Notes: generated by a model from the sequence alone, not told the origin. A stretch of 64,000 nucleotides of DNA from Diadema setosum (GCA_033980235.1 CM067062.1:6748900-6812899); one strand, 5' to 3'. Shown: positions 1 to 16,055, counted from the first letter of the stretch. Program-made: numbers and translations.

Positions 1-103
1 TATTCAATTAATTATTCAATTAAATGGTCCTACAAAGAAGTGTCCATTTTTTTTTAATTCAAAGAATGGAATTTCAGACTTCACCAGAGAACCATGGCCT
101 GAC

Positions 104-340
104 CTTGTGGAAAAGTGTGGGTCCAGCGCCTCCTGTTGGACGTTAATTTGACCATCATGTTGGATGTCCCAAAGGGATTGATCAGCGCCCTCGATGGTGG
201 GTTCTGGCCAGTCTGGTTGCCAACGTTGTGGATGGCACCCGTACTGCCGACCACTATGCCCTGCGGCGACATGGAGATCTGGTTCTCGTAGAGGGAGTCC
301 TTACTTTTGGCCCCTTCAAAGCTTTGACTGTAGAGGTTTG
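104..340 (-). CDS. DEPDC5: DEPDC5 coding exon 15 (last in window)
   Basis: 237 nt, residues about 577-655. Contains [20 protein letters not shown] followed by [11 protein letters not shown], the conserved motif that precedes the SHEN/DEP region ([20 protein letters not shown] in vertebrates). The donor is gtcagg; remaining exons are beyond position 1. Confidence 0.95.
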
Positions 341-3300
341 CTGCAGGAAGACAAACAATGAACTTGTCTCAAGGGCTACATGCACCTACACATTACTGAC
401 TGGACTTGTTATACTTCTTATTGTGAGCTTTACTCTGTAAATCCAATGTATCTCCATGAAGAGAATGTTAGAACTTTATGACAAGTGAAAATTTTCCTGT
501 TAATGATTGTTGGCAAAGTTTTAAAGTTAAGTTTCAAATTTCACTTCTTATAGTTTTATACAATAACTCTGCCTAAATAACAGAAATATCACACTTCATT
601 AACTACACAGAGACAAAAAAGTTAGCAAAAAAGAAATGACGGTAATGTTTGAAGAAAATCAATCACAAAACAGACAATCCTACTCTACTCTCCATGACAA
701 TCAAAGCTTAACCTCAATACACTATGTTCAAGCCAAACTTATGGACACTACTGTTACAGTTGACAGAACATTGGTCAGGAAACAGATTGTCCTACCTTCT
801 CTTTGCAGTCTGGTGAATGGGCTACCCTTCGAGCCCCTCCCAGGAATAGCTATGGCCGCACCCCCATCATCAGAATGGAAGCTTCCCTGTCGAGCTCCTG
901 GTGAATGTTGTCTTTTGCTTGACTCCTTCAAGCCACCTCTCAGCTTCTGGTTCTTTTGGGACACAGCATTAAAAAAAATGAAGGGAACTTTAAATACCAT
1001 TTCTATGCATTCTCATGTTGAAGATCACAACTAAAAACTAGAAATGTCGCTACGGCGACTGGCGCATAATACATGGTTCTCCTAATAGGTCTATAGTACA
1101 ATGTCTTGACAATGTGTGATGACAGTTTCACACAATTGGCAAAATATTAAAATGACAGGTTTGCCACAAATGTGCTGAATGTTCACTTTCCTAGAACTAG
1201 GTTCAATTGGATGAATGATTAAAACGTCAGACTGCAGGTATTTGGGGGAACTGATGATTTTCACTTGACTTTTGACCCTTTTACAAGTTCATGCATTGAG
1301 TAATTTTCAAGGTATTGAGAAAAAGTATAATTTCAGTATCAAATGGTAAAATAGTATTATCGAAACCTGGCCTTTGACCTTTGACCCCACAGTTCCAAAG
1401 AGAATCACTGTTAGGTAGAACATGCATAAATATGTAAGTTTCATGACAATACCTTGAGTTATTTTTGAGATATGGAGGAAAAAGTGCAATTTAGCACTTT
1501 CACTTGACCTTTGACCTTTTGACCTTTGACCTTTTGGCAAGAAACTTCCCACAGAATATATATTGGGTTATACATGCATACATCAAGTTTTAAAAAAATC
1601 CTTCAGGCATTGCATAAATATGAGGAAAGTAGTTATATTTTGACGAGTTGACCTTGACCTTTGACCCCTGACCTTTGACCCATGACCCCCAACTTCCCTA
1701 GATAATCACTGCCCATCGGTACAAGCATATATACTAAGTTCCATGAAGATACCTTGAACCATTTGCGAGATATGGAGAAAAACATGAAATTTCAATTTTT
1801 TTTTCACAAAATAACCTGTGACCTTTGACCCTGTGACCCTAAAATCCACATTAAGTATCATCCCCCAAGGATATACCCTCATACCAAGTTTGATGCAAAA
1901 CCACCACACGGTTCTTGAGATATCGACAAAAACAAAACGGGATGGACGGACGTACGTACGGACGGACGACCCGAAAACATAATGCCTCCGGCCACTTCGT
2001 TGGCGGAGGCATAAAAAGTAAAAACAGTAAAAATAACAGTTAAATAGGCTGAGTAACATGTGCCCCAAATATTACAATCAGTCTACAGACACTGCTTGAA
2101 TACATTGTACGAGTAACCCAAAGAGCTACAGTACTGTATTTCCACTTAAAAGAAAACTGTACTGACATGTTCTAATTGTCTGATAATTCTAATCTACATT
2201 TTTTGATGCCTACTACTGGAAAGAGAGGACTGTAAAACCCAGGATAAGCCTGTAATGATTTTTTGAAAAAAAATGAAAACGAGCAAGCCATGGAACGATC
2301 CACACAATTTGGCCTACGTCACAGGTGCTCTTGGTGCACCACTCCGACATTAGCAAGACGAACAACATAATGCCAATTTACTGATGAAATCTCACATGAA
2401 GTACTGCAAAAGCTGTTATTTAGTATAATTGCAATATGGAGCTATAATAAACATGTTAAACAATATCTATTAATCTTTAAAAGCAATCTCTTCAACAGCT
2501 TTTTATTTAGATAAAACTTGTGGGGAAATTCAAGATATGCAAAATGAAATTGGCATCGTTATCTGAACGTGCTGCCCATAGAAGACTGTGTGTAAGTAAC
2601 GTTACGCATTGATGATCATGATCGAGCGATGGTTCGCCAGTTCAAACTATCTAACGTAGATGAGGGCTGAGTGAATCTAAATCCAAATGTAAATAGACTC
2701 TCTTCAACGGCACGCACGATTTACGCTTAGTAAGATGAAAACGGTACCCAGTACACATAGACTCTGAAATACTAGAACTAGGACTAGGACTACTGAGCAG
2801 TCAAGGAGTAGGTTCTACGTGGCAGTCCAAGTTTTGATGAGTAGGCCCTACACTCACCGTCGACATTGCAGCTGTAGGCCCAATGTGCACAACGCTATTA
2901 AGGCACAGCGTAAAGTTACATACCCCTGCTGCCAGAACTTGAAGAAAGTCCAGACGAAAGTCCAGACTCCAGATCTAGATCTGGACCCTTGTCCTGCAGG
3001 CACTGTTGTTGGATTTTTCAGGTAAGGTATCTACTTTATGGATTTCCCTTGTTTTGTAGTCGAGATAAATCTCATAGTGGTGTTATTTACACCAAGGACT
3101 AATGTTAGATCTAACAGTTTGTTTCAGTAGGCCTACTAGGACCCATATCTCGGAAGAGTGGCCTGACCACGTAGATTCTAACACAGTGTCGCCGCTTCGC
3201 GATCCCAGCGCTGGTGTAGGTATAGTGCTAGCGTACTTCCGTATCCATGTAGATATCTCAAAATTCACCTTGCCAAATGGCACCAAACTCACAGGAAATA

Positions 3301-6300
3301 TGTTATGATTCATATCCAACAGCTCATGTTAATTGGAAACAAATCACATGTCGGGAAGCGTAAGTGTAGATGTCGACTTTCCTGTCGGCGTCGCTAAAAA
3401 TAATCTGCTCTAACACGTTACGACTAACATGAGTGATTGCGGCCAGGCCCTACCTACCTGCTGCGCACGCACAGACTGAAGTTAGCCATTTAATATCGTG
3501 AGACAAATCTTTCAAGTAATCGGGGGCAATAAATAAATTTACAAATTATTTGTGGTAAGTTGAATGAAAAATGTAGTTCCTATATCACACAAGTTGTAAA
3601 AATCATTACACTTTTGAGTTTAGTTCTTGCGTAAATTCCCCATTCGCACAGTACTAGTCGGCTAACTTCAGTTCTAGATTGTGCATCTTGCGTTCGCCAA
3701 GATCTCTCGCGAAGAGTGAGTTTTTTTTTGAGTGACGACTTGAAAGTCGACGTCAATATTGATACTTCTCGATACTGATTTCGCTCAAATATAAGAGAAT
3801 ACTTTGAAATATGCCATGAAGTATATCCTGTAATTTTGGTGCGATTTGGTTTAGTGAAATTTGAGATATCTACATGGATAGAACAGTACACAAGCGCCGC
3901 CTGCTAGCTAAATTAGGCCTAAGCGTCATCTGCTACTCGATACGAATTAACGCACGCGTATGCGAGCACTTGTAATCAGTAATAGTGAGAGCACCTGTGA
4001 CATCATCACATCCGGGCTCGTCAGCTCATTAGCATAATTCTCACCTAAAAAGTTCCATTTTTAACATTAAGTTACGGACTTAATTGTTATGAAATTTTGA
4101 TTCTGTTTGCACCGCTGGGTCTTTTAGAATTAAAAGAACAACATATAAAAAAATTAAAAACCGGTACAATGCCCTTTTAATAGATGCCCAGATCTAAAAC
4201 CATTGATGACACAAGTGCTAAGATGAAATGCAGTAGGCTTTCAAGAGTTTTATGAATGGAAACATTGCTCTCTCCCAGTTTTTATGATTACATCTTCATC
4301 ATTACTCTGATGATGTTGTAAAGAGCATTCCATTTTGTCATGCTTGCAATCTTTTGAAAGACCCTGCACTTCTAAAATTACAGATTCTGACACTAAATTT
4401 TCTCCTAAAAGCTGGTGATACAACAGGAAATATTTTCAGGGAGATACCATCATTATCTTCATACCTGTGATTCCTCGGTTTTCTTGCCGGCAGCCTGGCC
4501 ACAGGACGCAGGCAATCTCGAACCCCGCCCAGCTGACGATGGGCGCATGGAAGCTGGAGTTCTGTGTTGAAAAGGAAATACTCTGCACTGAGAACACAAT
4601 CACATTCTCAAAATGGCAATACACAGAGACTTGTAAATGTCCCGACACCAGCTTAGAGGGACTAAAACATAAACTTCACTGTTGCCACTAGGAAAAAAAA
4701 AAAAGAAAGGTGCTGTACTTTTCCTTAGGTGTATAGAACTCAATATCTCATGTACGTGTACTAAACATGCACATAGAGTTCTGAGAGTCACATGCATTAC
4801 ATTTTGGTCCCTATATACAGTATGTATCATATATGATAAAGTCATCACAGGTATCTTTTTGGCAGTAATAGAGCATCATGTGACTGTAATGAAGAATGTT
4901 ATTTAGATAAGTACAGGTGTAAGTTAACAGAATTGACTTAAAATACAAATATTTCAGACAACAACTTTATCATCTCTACCCCAAGCTCACACTAAAGATA
5001 AGTCGGTATTTGAACAAAATTATGAAAATGTCAATTTGAGTGTTTTCTGATCACCATGCACTATACAAAATCTACAAAAATCCCTACTACTGGACTGGAT
5101 TACCGCCCATCACATGGCACCTGCTAAAGAGGATCACTGCACATCTTCTATTCTATGGCATGCAAATTCTGTCGCACAGTTTTGGAGAGCTTGTGATGAC
5201 CTAAACCAACCATGCACATCACTTCTTTTGGCTCCTCATCAAACTCAAACTTTCACACCATTGTCGCTGTTGAAAATATTAGGTTGGTGGGACCAAACCC
5301 AGTTGACCTTGTACTGTATACGCAATAATTTTCGCGAATTGCCGATGTCACACATTTTTGCGAGTGGTTAAATTCGCGATTGGGGGACCAGAGAAAATAT
5401 GAAGTGGCAAAGAAAGTGTGAATTTTCAACTTACTAGCAACGAATGCTACCACAGCGACTGGGCTGTGTATACTAGAGATTCTAGTAGTTAGACGTGGAC
5501 ATGCTACATGTACGTAAACAAGCTTAGCCAGTATGGTCTGTTCGGTAAGCCGTTTTATGATCGTATCGTCAAGGCAAGGGATTCATTTTGGAAGGTAATA
5601 TTTTCGCGTGTTGTTAATTTCGCGAATAGCTCCCGACTCGCGAAATTCGCGAAAATAAAACCCACGCGAAATATATAGCGTATACAGTATTTGAACCCCC
5701 CCAAAAAAAACAAAACAAAACAAAAAAAAAACGAAATTATAACACAAAATCGAACTGCTTTTTTTGTGCAACAGAACAAGAATTTGGAATTTGGTTAAGA
5801 TTGAAATGCTCCATTCAACTCTGCTCTGCCTTGTTGAACAAAGGCTCTCATCCTTCATCTCATACAAAACATTGTACCATCATAGGCATGACCACTCAAA
5901 ATTTGTTGGCATATGAAATTCTAGACTTCAGCACTGACTTATATCTACTGCCCTTACCACCTGCTATTTCAATTCATTGATTTTTTTTTTCTTTTTTTTC
6001 TTTTTTTTTGCGGGGGGGGGGGGGGGTGAGGCGTAGATGAGGTCATAATGAGGACTGCTAAGCAAGATGAGCACTACAAATACCTTGGACTTGGTGACTT
6101 GCAGCTAGGCATCTTGAAGACTCTTTCATCGTACTCCTCGCACTGGTAGTCAATGTCGTCTGATTTGAGAAGTGAGTGGTCTGACGAGATGTTGCGAAGG
6201 AGGGCGTGTCTGGCAGAAACTGGGAGATGTCCATTCACAAGACTTGGAAGAGGTTCACTAGCTTTGCTTGGATTCACCTGAGGATGACGGGGAGGTAGCG

Positions 6301-8197
6301 TTGAAATGAACAAGAGGGCCAAATATGTTTGCTCAAAGTTTTCTCACAAATCTCGTACATTTATTTGGGTGTAGAAAGCCTACAACACATACCCGCTCTG
6401 GCATGCTCTGAGAGTGTATAACTACACTGTACTATGTGTGAATAAGAAATAACCCTACACTTGCTGTGAAAAGTAGCAGAAACAGCATCCTCTCTTCAGG
6501 CCACCAGATGGGAAAGTTTTCATCAAAACTAATCTAAACTAAGACAACGTTTATGCAATGACTCCTTGCATTATTTTGCAAATGTTCATGTTTGTTCAGA
6601 TTCTTGTTATGCTTAAATGATAACCTAGAATTAATCTAGAATAAACAAATCCAGATAAAAAGTTCACACTGCTGTCAAGGAGCCATGGTAAAAACCGAAT
6701 GTACTTTTAAGCATAAAAGGATAAGTAATGAATTAATGCAGGAACTAGCAAACCATTTCTATTATGTTCTTTGGAAGAAAATATGAAGTCCTTATTATTG
6801 TGTACTGAGGTGAGAAATTTTCAAGTCCCTAACTTTGTTTTCTTACCGTTTTCTCTGCAAGTTTGATCCTTGGCTTGAACTTGCCACTCTTCTCATGGCC
6901 TTCATCTTTGGTGTAGAAGCTGTAGTTGAGCCAGTGTGGAATGTTGTAGTCCACACCAACGGGGTTGAATTCTTTGGTTTTGTTATGGAACTACAAAATA
7001 TTGACAACAGCAGAAAAAAAAATGGAGAAATAGACAAAATCAGTTAGATGTGCTACAGTAGTTGAAATGTTCCATGTCTCAATAACATGCTATCAATTTT
7101 CTGAGTTGCATGATGCATTGAACTTAATCGACACACAATACTTTGTGTTTACAATTAATGCAATGTAAGGAACTGAACAATTTCTGATGATGACTAAAAC
7201 CGCCATGAAAAAACAAAAACAAAAACATCACCAACTATGATCTCAGAAATGTTGCATTATCTTCTGTTTGTTAAAACTTCAGCAACTACCATTTTGTGTT
7301 AATATTGCCATTCATGCCAGGCAGGCATCTTTTAATATAAAGCAAAATAAATTTTGGCTGTAGGTACAATCAAAGTATTTACAGTCATGCTAAAGCAGCC
7401 CAAAATGAAGTCAGTTCTGTATGAAATAAGCCAAGTTTGGGATTTATATGGAAGGCCTGAATACTGTGCACTTCTGCAAGGTTCTGAGCATATTACACTT
7501 ACAACAGTGTATATGTATGATGAACAGTGGTTTGTCAGAGAGAGAGCGATTTGGATGATTGGTTTTGACCGTCATGGAAATAACTTTACAAAGACTGCCT
7601 TCCAAAAGGGTCCAACAGTAAATCCTCTTTCACAAAAATGAAGTTATCAGTGTTAGTTGACTCATCGTCTAGAGCATAATGATGAAGGCAATTTCAACAA
7701 TTAACCCACTGAGGACGAGTCCCAAGAATAATCGAGCAGGTATTCTAGCAAAGTCTGTCTGAGAGATACAAAGTGAAAATGCCCATAGGCACATGTATAC
7801 ACACGGAAATCCAAACATGTTTCTCTCCGTCCCACTTCATATGGAGTTGGCATTGTTTGGACGAGTATCATAATATGGTGCTGAACAAAGGTTAATTGGT
7901 GAAGTAATGACATAATGGTAAACTGATTGAGTAAAACATACCTTGAAGAGGGGAACAGCATGGAGGGGCTGTTCAGCTAAGCACACTAGATCGCTGCCAA
8001 TACCTGTCAGTATAAGGAAGAACATTACAAAGTTAACATTCCTCAGTCTGAACAGTAACCACATGGTCCTACAAGCATTCAATAAACTATGTACTTGACA
8101 GAAAGTACTGGTATACAATGTATATTAAACACATTGATGTGTGCACATTCACTCAAAGCTTGCTGCGGCCTTTTGTACTTTAAGCGAGAAATAACAT

Positions 8198-8235
<38 letters not shown>

Positions 8236-11200
8236 TATTCAAAGGATGCGTCATTATATTCAACATAGATACTTTGCTTTATTTTGTAATGGAGTCCATG
8301 GCATGCTTCAGGAGTCTCTAAACATCAAAGCCACTTTATACCACATGATACTTGGTATGGAATACCAATATACAAGAAAGGATCACAGATACTAAAGGTG
8401 AGTTAGTGACTGTTTAATGATCCACCACAGAACAAACAAGGTAAATACACACAGAACAGTTGACTTGCTGACTGACCATAATCAATCATCCTCTGCCTAG
8501 TTATCTTGCACATTTCCCGATCAACCTCAAACACTCCTGCTCCAGGGGTCAATAGCACCACGAGTTGTCCAGTCCGCTCAAAGTTTCTGTCCACAAAATG
8601 CTTGTCAAATACTGTAGTTAACAAGTAAAACAAGAAGAAAAGGCAAAGAAAAGACAACCAATGCCAAAATAAGATAAAGGTCAAATACAGCTTTTACCAA
8701 TTTCAAAATTGATATGAAAGATACATAATGAAGTAGTGTGCAGCAATGACTGTGGAAACAGAACAGTTACTATTTTTTTTAGCTTCTCTCGAAAAACAGA
8801 TATGAAGTGAAGACAAGATGCAGTGTTTGTTCCACACACCACTATTTGACATGACATCAAATACGCTTGCATGCAAATATAATCCTGTAAATTGAATACT
8901 GACAGTAAGAAAAAAAAAACCTTACTATGTTCCATTTCTCTTGACCATGATATGCAGATACTTTGTGTTCTGTGTGACCTTTTTTATGCCTCCGCAACGA
9001 AGTGGCCGGAGGCATTATGTTTTCGGGTCGTCCGTCCGTCCGTCCGTCCGTCCGTCCGTCCGTCCGTACGTCCGTCCGTCCGTACGTCCGTCCGTCCCGT
9101 TTTGTTTTTGTCGATATCTCAAGAACCATGTGGTGGTTTTACATCAAACTTGGTATGAGGGTATATCCTTGGGGGATAATACTTTGTGTGGATTTTAGGG
9201 TCACAGGGTCAAAGGTCAAAGGTCACAGGTTATTTTGTGAAAAAAAATTGAAATTCCACATATTTCTCCATATCTCGCAGATGGTTCAAGGTATCTTCAT
9301 AGAACTTAGTATATATGCTTGTACCGATGGGCAGTGATTATCTAGGGAAGTTGGGGGGTCATAGGTCAAAGGTCAGGGGGTCAAAGGTCAAGGTCAACTC
9401 CTCAAAATATCACTACTTTCCTTAAAATGCAATATGCCTGAAGTTTTTTTTTTTTTTTTTTTTAACTGGATGTATGGCATGTATTACCCAATATATATTT
9501 TTTGGGAAGTTTCTTGCCAAAAGGTCAAAGGTCAAGTGAAAGTGCTAAATTGCACTTTTTCCTCCATATCTCGAAAGTAACTCAAGGTATCATCATGAAA
9601 CTTACATATTTATGCATGTTCTACCTAACAGTGATTCTCTGTGGAACTGTGAGGTCAACGGTCAAAGACCAGGTTTAGATAATGCTATTTTCCCATTTGA
9701 TACTGAAATTATACTTTTTCTCAATACCTTGAAAATTACTCAAAGCATAAACTTATAAAAGGGTCAAAAGTCAAGTAGAAATCATTAGTTCCCCAAATAC
9801 CTGCACTCTGACATTTGAATAATTCATCCAATTGAACCTAGTTCTAGGAAAGTGAACATTCAGCACATTTGTGGCAAACCTGTCATTTTAATATTTTGCC
9901 AATTGTGTGAATCTGTCATCACACATTGTCAAGACATTGTACTATAGACCTATTAGGAGAACCATGCATGATGGCGGAGGCATATCAGTCGCCGTAGCGA
10001 TATATCTAGTTTTTTCATGAATCCTCCCATAAATTCTCCCCTGCCTTATTCACAATATGGAGTGACAAGTAGCATATTTTCTCTTCCTGCCTCATTTGAT
10101 TCCATTAAAAAAACAATTTCTTTTCCACATGTGAAAATTGCATGGACTGATGAAGAGAAAGGTTCAGCCTTTATCTTTTATACAATGACATGCATTCAAC
10201 CCCATTTTCTTCATAGCTACATATTCACACTCTGGTAGCATGGCAGGACCCCACAGCTCATACATTTTTATTCTCACTCTCTCTTTCAGCTGAAAACATT
10301 GTTAGAATAGTACCTTTCACCTTTAATCTATCCAGGCATTGTGGTCTAACTTTCTTTAAAGCTTTTCATCAGCCAATCACTGATCTATCCACACTTGACC
10401 TACAGTTGTAAGGTGTAGCAATGCATCTCATAAAACTAGAAGGGCATACACAATCCAGATTAGGGGGATTAAAGTAATCTTTATTCATTGCCATCAAGTC
10501 TCAAGATATCTATAAATGCCAATAGACAAGGAGAGCACATCAAGGGTTTAATAAACACCAGCCCTCACCATTGAGTGTCATGTTGAGTGTTTCAAGGAAG
10601 TTCCCTTCAGCTGCTGTTGAATTGTATCCTTGCGGCATAGGCCCATCTAGGAAATAAGCAAAACAAAATAAGCAACAAATACAGGGCATTATGATAACAA
10701 CAAAAATGAAGAGCAGAAGTATGTCGTGCCACAAATCAATGTAGAGGCAAGGCCCATAAACCTGTCATTGATGTGATCATTCATGTCAAAAGAAGGTGAT
10801 AGATGAATATTCCTTGTCATGAAGTACTAGTCACTTTAAAAAAGATCCTAATGAAACAACTTTTTGTAGACATAATTATTGGCAATGCTTTGAAACATCT
10901 TGTTGTTGTTTTTTTTTTTGTCTTTTACTATCCACCCAAAATGGCCTCTACATTCCCACATTGCCCAACCTCTCTTTTATCCAAATTTGGTATTTTCATT
11001 ATTATTATGAACATCATTATTACCATGATTCTTGTCGTCATTGCCATCAACATCTTTATCATCATCATCATCATCATCATCATCGTCATCATCGTCATCA
11101 TCATCGTCATCATCATCATCATCACATTAAAAGTCACCAGCTCCAATGAAAATCCACTTTGTTGTACCATACAAGTGTCTGTTGACTTCGACTGACCTGG

Positions 11201-11911
11201 ATGTTCTTGGCACATGACCTCTTGTAGGTAGGTGGTAAAGTTGGCTTTGAGGGTCTGCAGCAGGCCATGCCACTCCTCCCGCCTCTCATGGTGGGCGGTC
11301 ACACGGTAGAAGTCCTGGAAGAAGCGGCCGGCATAGTCAACCTTGATGTGCTCCCGGATGGACTCTGGAAACTCGGCTGATGTTGGCATGTGACAAAATA
11401 TAAACACAGTGTTTTAGTGGGAAAGCATTGTATCACTACCATTATCACCATCTCTATCCTCATCTAATAACCATCATCAAGTGGAAACAAAATATCATTC
11501 ATATAATCACAATCATTACTGTCCTCTTCAGCACCATCACTGTTTCCAAGGAAACATCTGCTGCCAATCAAACTAGAAAAGCACTCGGAGAGCACAGGCC
11601 TCCGCCAAGCCAGCAACTCATTTCCATCCTTACACACAAGCAATTTCCCAAAATAGAAGCATTTTGTTTACGTCATTGCACAGTGCCTTGCCCGAGCAGA
11701 GCATGCGCTTTAGTGCGCTTATGTAAACCTCCAGTATGCACAGCTTGAACCCAAAGTTCGTTGACCTTATATGCCAGAAGATACACAATCCTTCAAAAAT
11801 CCTGAAAAATTATGAAAAGGAATAGAATTCATTCTAAAAGTGTTGTACCTATAATATCTGCACATCACATACAGTACTATGAAATAAGAATATACATATT
11901 TATATCATATA

Positions 11912-11967
<56 letters not shown>

Positions 11968-14900
11968 CTTTTTTTTTTTTTTTTATCTATGTGACATTTT
12001 CCATATACCAGTGACCTAACAGACCCATTAAGTGAGAAATAGAGAAAACAGATGAATGGTTTATAACGGTGAACAGAACTTACTAAGGCAGCTTGCTCTG
12101 AAGAATGTCCGAGAGAAGAGAACAACAGTGACCTCATTGTTGACTCCCTTGTCCCTCCACTTGTTGAAGAGGTCAGTCAGGAACCCACTGACCGCCTTCT
12201 CCCAGTACAGGTCACCTGAAAGGTTACATGAACAATGGGCTACTACCTTTTCAACTTCCTCTACCATTAGTATGAACATTGTATACCTTTAAACACATGC
12301 ACACACACCAACAACAACACAAAGCTATGCCAAGAGAACTTTAGAAACTCCAACGATTTTGATATGATGGCTTATTCACATGTCTCACAGATGTGTGTGC
12401 TGCTAGCGAGTGATCTACATGATGTTACATCAAAGCATGGCTTAGACCACGCAGTTTTTTATTGTTCTTTAATTCTCAGAAGAGTGATGATGTCTTGTTA
12501 TAGATGTAATTGACTAAACTAGATTAAACTCTGTAGTCGTGATGTTTGTGCAAATTTGCATAGAAATTGTACATGTCTGAAAGTAGAAGACTCAATGTGT
12601 TTTTGCATAAGAGAAATGGCAGAGAGATTCCCTTAATCTAATATGGACATTGTTGGTCACTAATCTTAAAATTGTTGCTGACAAACAGATAGCATACCCC
12701 ATGATACAAACCGTAGACCACACATGTAAATTCAAGAGGAAAGAGGAAAGTCTGGCTATAGGTAATAAATCATCTAATTACCCTGCATTCTCCCTCCTGT
12801 ACAGTATGTCCCAAAAAATTTTGAATCAGATTTTCGAACTGATAACACCCAATGTGATTGGCCTGTCTAAATGCTACTTCAGGGTCCTAAAACATAACAT
12901 CTTAGCTCTATTTTGCAGAAAACCCCATTCAATTTGGTTAAGCGGTCACAGAGAAATGTAGATTGTTCTAAAGCATGTCTTGAGTCTGATTCTTCCAATT
13001 TTAGCACTTTGATGTTCTTGTGTGTGAATACAAAAGACAGAACTTGGAGGGAAGAGATTCCCGACATCCTCTACAAAATTCCTCATTTTTCTCTGACCAC
13101 TGAAGCAAATCGAATGGGGTTTTCTGTACGATGTGGACAATGAGTTATATTTTCATACCTGAATTTGTATTTAGATTGATTGATGATTTTTAAAGATATC
13201 CTTGTGGAGGACATACGGTACAAGCAATGTTCTATGCAAACAAATTCCACGAGCCTTACAACAAAATACAAAACGGCAAAATGAGTCATGCTAACCACAG
13301 GTGTCAAAGTCCCACATTTCTGAGCTCATCTGGATGAAGAGATACACCATGGCCGTGGCTGAGCGGAACGCCACCCGAGTGTCCTCTGTGATGGCGCCAC
13401 ACGATACGCGCTCCCCACGGGACCACAGCTCCTGGACCTGTGCCCGGATCCCGCTCAGTTCCACCTTCTGCTGGATGTGGATACATGTGTTCACCTGGAG
13501 AATATATTTTGTGCCAGGGATGAGGGCAGGCACCACAGTGCAAGTCATTGATTAGGTTTACATGACATAAGCACTACTTTTTATGTGTTATCTAAAAAGC
13601 ATTGTTAATCATCATCATCATAATTTCAGGTTCTTCAATTCTCCAAATCAAATGTGGAATGACTGCGACAGATTTTGACTTCTTGTATTTGCCCGTCATC
13701 AGATTTGTACATTAGCTGGACCAGATGACTTTTTTTTTTTTTGGGGGGGGGGTTGATCTGCTGTAGTTACACTGTATGGCATCTGTAACTTAATGTTCAA
13801 TGTACTAATAAAAGATGAAATGTGATGTCATTCAAATCTTTGGAGGAAAAATATCTACAGTATGAACAATGTACAGATGGCATTTCATTTCTTCAATTAT
13901 AGTGCAAATTGGCAGTTTCAGATATATTTTAATGTATATCAAGACACACTGTTTTTAACTACAAACTAAAACCCAGTACATTAGTAGATTCACCTGGGCC
14001 CCATTTCATAAAACTTGTCATCAGTGACAAGTTGTCATAGATGTGACAAGCTACTGAAATCCTTGCATGTGATTGGCTGAGAGCAAATTTGTCATAGAAA
14101 TGTGGCAGTTGTCACTGATAACAAGTTTAATGAAACGGGCCCCTGAAGTGATGACCTGGAAAGGATGCATCACTGTGTACTCTTTATATAGTTCTCACAT
14201 ATACTTAGTAGGGTTATACAAAAGACGAGGTGCATCTTTACCATGCTGTTCTTTAGTCTCCACATGTCACTCCTGCTGATGTACTGGTCCTTGAAGACCA
14301 ACTCCACCAGGTCAAGGGCTACATCCACTGGCTGGACCTTCTGGACTTTGACTGCTTTGTAGGCACGCAGCTGGAAAAGGGAAGCCACGCCCTGCTCCAC
14401 ACTTACAATTTCTGCAAAACCAGAATGAATCTCACGAATCTCAATATTAGGTCTACAGCAGAATTTTTTTAGATTCTTTAAATTTGTTATCAAACTGACT
14501 TACAATGTAATCAGTCCTAAAGGACACTACACACTATCACAACATGCTTTCCAGGCTAGTGGAGATATCAAGAAAAGCTACCAAGTCCTACTAACTTCTA
14601 TATGTATGCCACATCTATTGAACAATATGTTATACATTTGCAAACAAGTTACTGTTTTTATGATAACATCCCTCATTATAATCTATAGATATTATTAAAA
14701 ATTGAAAAACGAAACAAGCACATTTCAGCTAAAGGAGAATAACTTCACTGAAACAACTACATGTACATTTGTAGTCATTTCAGATGTCTATTAAACAATT
14801 GATTTTGACGATTGATTACATGTTCATGTCACAGATTGACAGGCTCCCAACACAGTTCTGCCCATCACACTCATAATCAACATCTATCCAGGGAAGTGAT

Positions 14901-16055
14901 AACTTCACACCCTTCTAATCTACACGTATCTAACCAGAAGGAAAAACAGGTGGGTTGAATCCAAACCAAAACTTTTCAACTGGAATGTAATACTGTGAGC
15001 TGAAACACTGTCAGGATACTGTAAGCTGAAACACTGTCAGGATACTGTGAGCTAAAACAGTGTCAGGAAGTGTCCACAGGAACAAAGCCAAGAACGAGGT
15101 CAGATACAAGTATACATGGAAACTATTAAAGAGAGAAGGTGCTTTTATGAAGGGTCATGAGGATGACCTCTTGCTCTGACAATTGAGGTTCTTTTTGGCT
15201 CTTGTTCTGGAAACGTCAAACTATTTTTGCAGTACAGGGGAGCCTTCCAGCTCTCCGAATCTCATGTCCATGCACATTCGGGAATATACAGCTGTTGTGT
15301 GTATTGCCTTTTTTTTCCCCACAAATTTTGTCTCTCACTTACATTGGTGTACAGCACCACTTTATAGACAATATTAACCCGTTGAGGACGAGTCCCGAGT
15401 ATACTCGGGCAGGTGTCTATGGGAAATGTGTGTTGTAGCAAAATCAAACCATCCTCAACGGGTTAAACTCCTGAATAGGATTCCACTGAACCACATTCTA
15501 ATCTCTAGATAAAACTTCTTTTCTCCCCCCCCCCCTTTTTTTCAGACATGATAACAGATGAGTGTACAACCAGAGAAAATGATCATACCTTTACTGCTCT
15601 GTTGCATATCATCTTTGAAGGATTTCACTTGAAGCAGCAGGTGACTACTGGAGAGTGATAAGCAAACAAATCAAGATAACTGTCAGATATCATTTTCATT
15701 TCCATCATATAATACACTACAATTGTACATTACTCTACACTATCTTACATTATACTCTATACATTTAACACTGCAATAAATAACAGTTAACAGCTCTGCA
15801 AGCAGTAATATGTAGCATCAACCACTTATCTTGCCCTCACTAAGCATCAGTTTGTATTTGAAGTTCAAGCTAGACTTTGCACTTGTTTTTTGTTATACCA
15901 CATGGTGGGTCTGCACCAGGACCCTTGCACCAGGACCCTTGATTTTTTTTTTTTTGATTTTTTTTTTTTTTGCATTAAATGTATACATAAAATCTTTTTG
16001 AAATAAAAATCCACATGATATTTCACAACTGTGTGTGTGTGTATGTATGTGTGTG

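Noticed and set aside
4436..4648. Cys/Trp-rich frame over DEPDC5 exon 13
   Set aside because: The phase from exon 12 and the stronger acceptor select another frame with a Ser-rich linker, as expected for this part of the protein.
10928..11407. 159-codon minus frame as a single coding unit
   Set aside because: Only 11197-11376 is DEPDC5 exon 7. The poly-Met and flanking residues are intron and an (ATC)n microsatellite.
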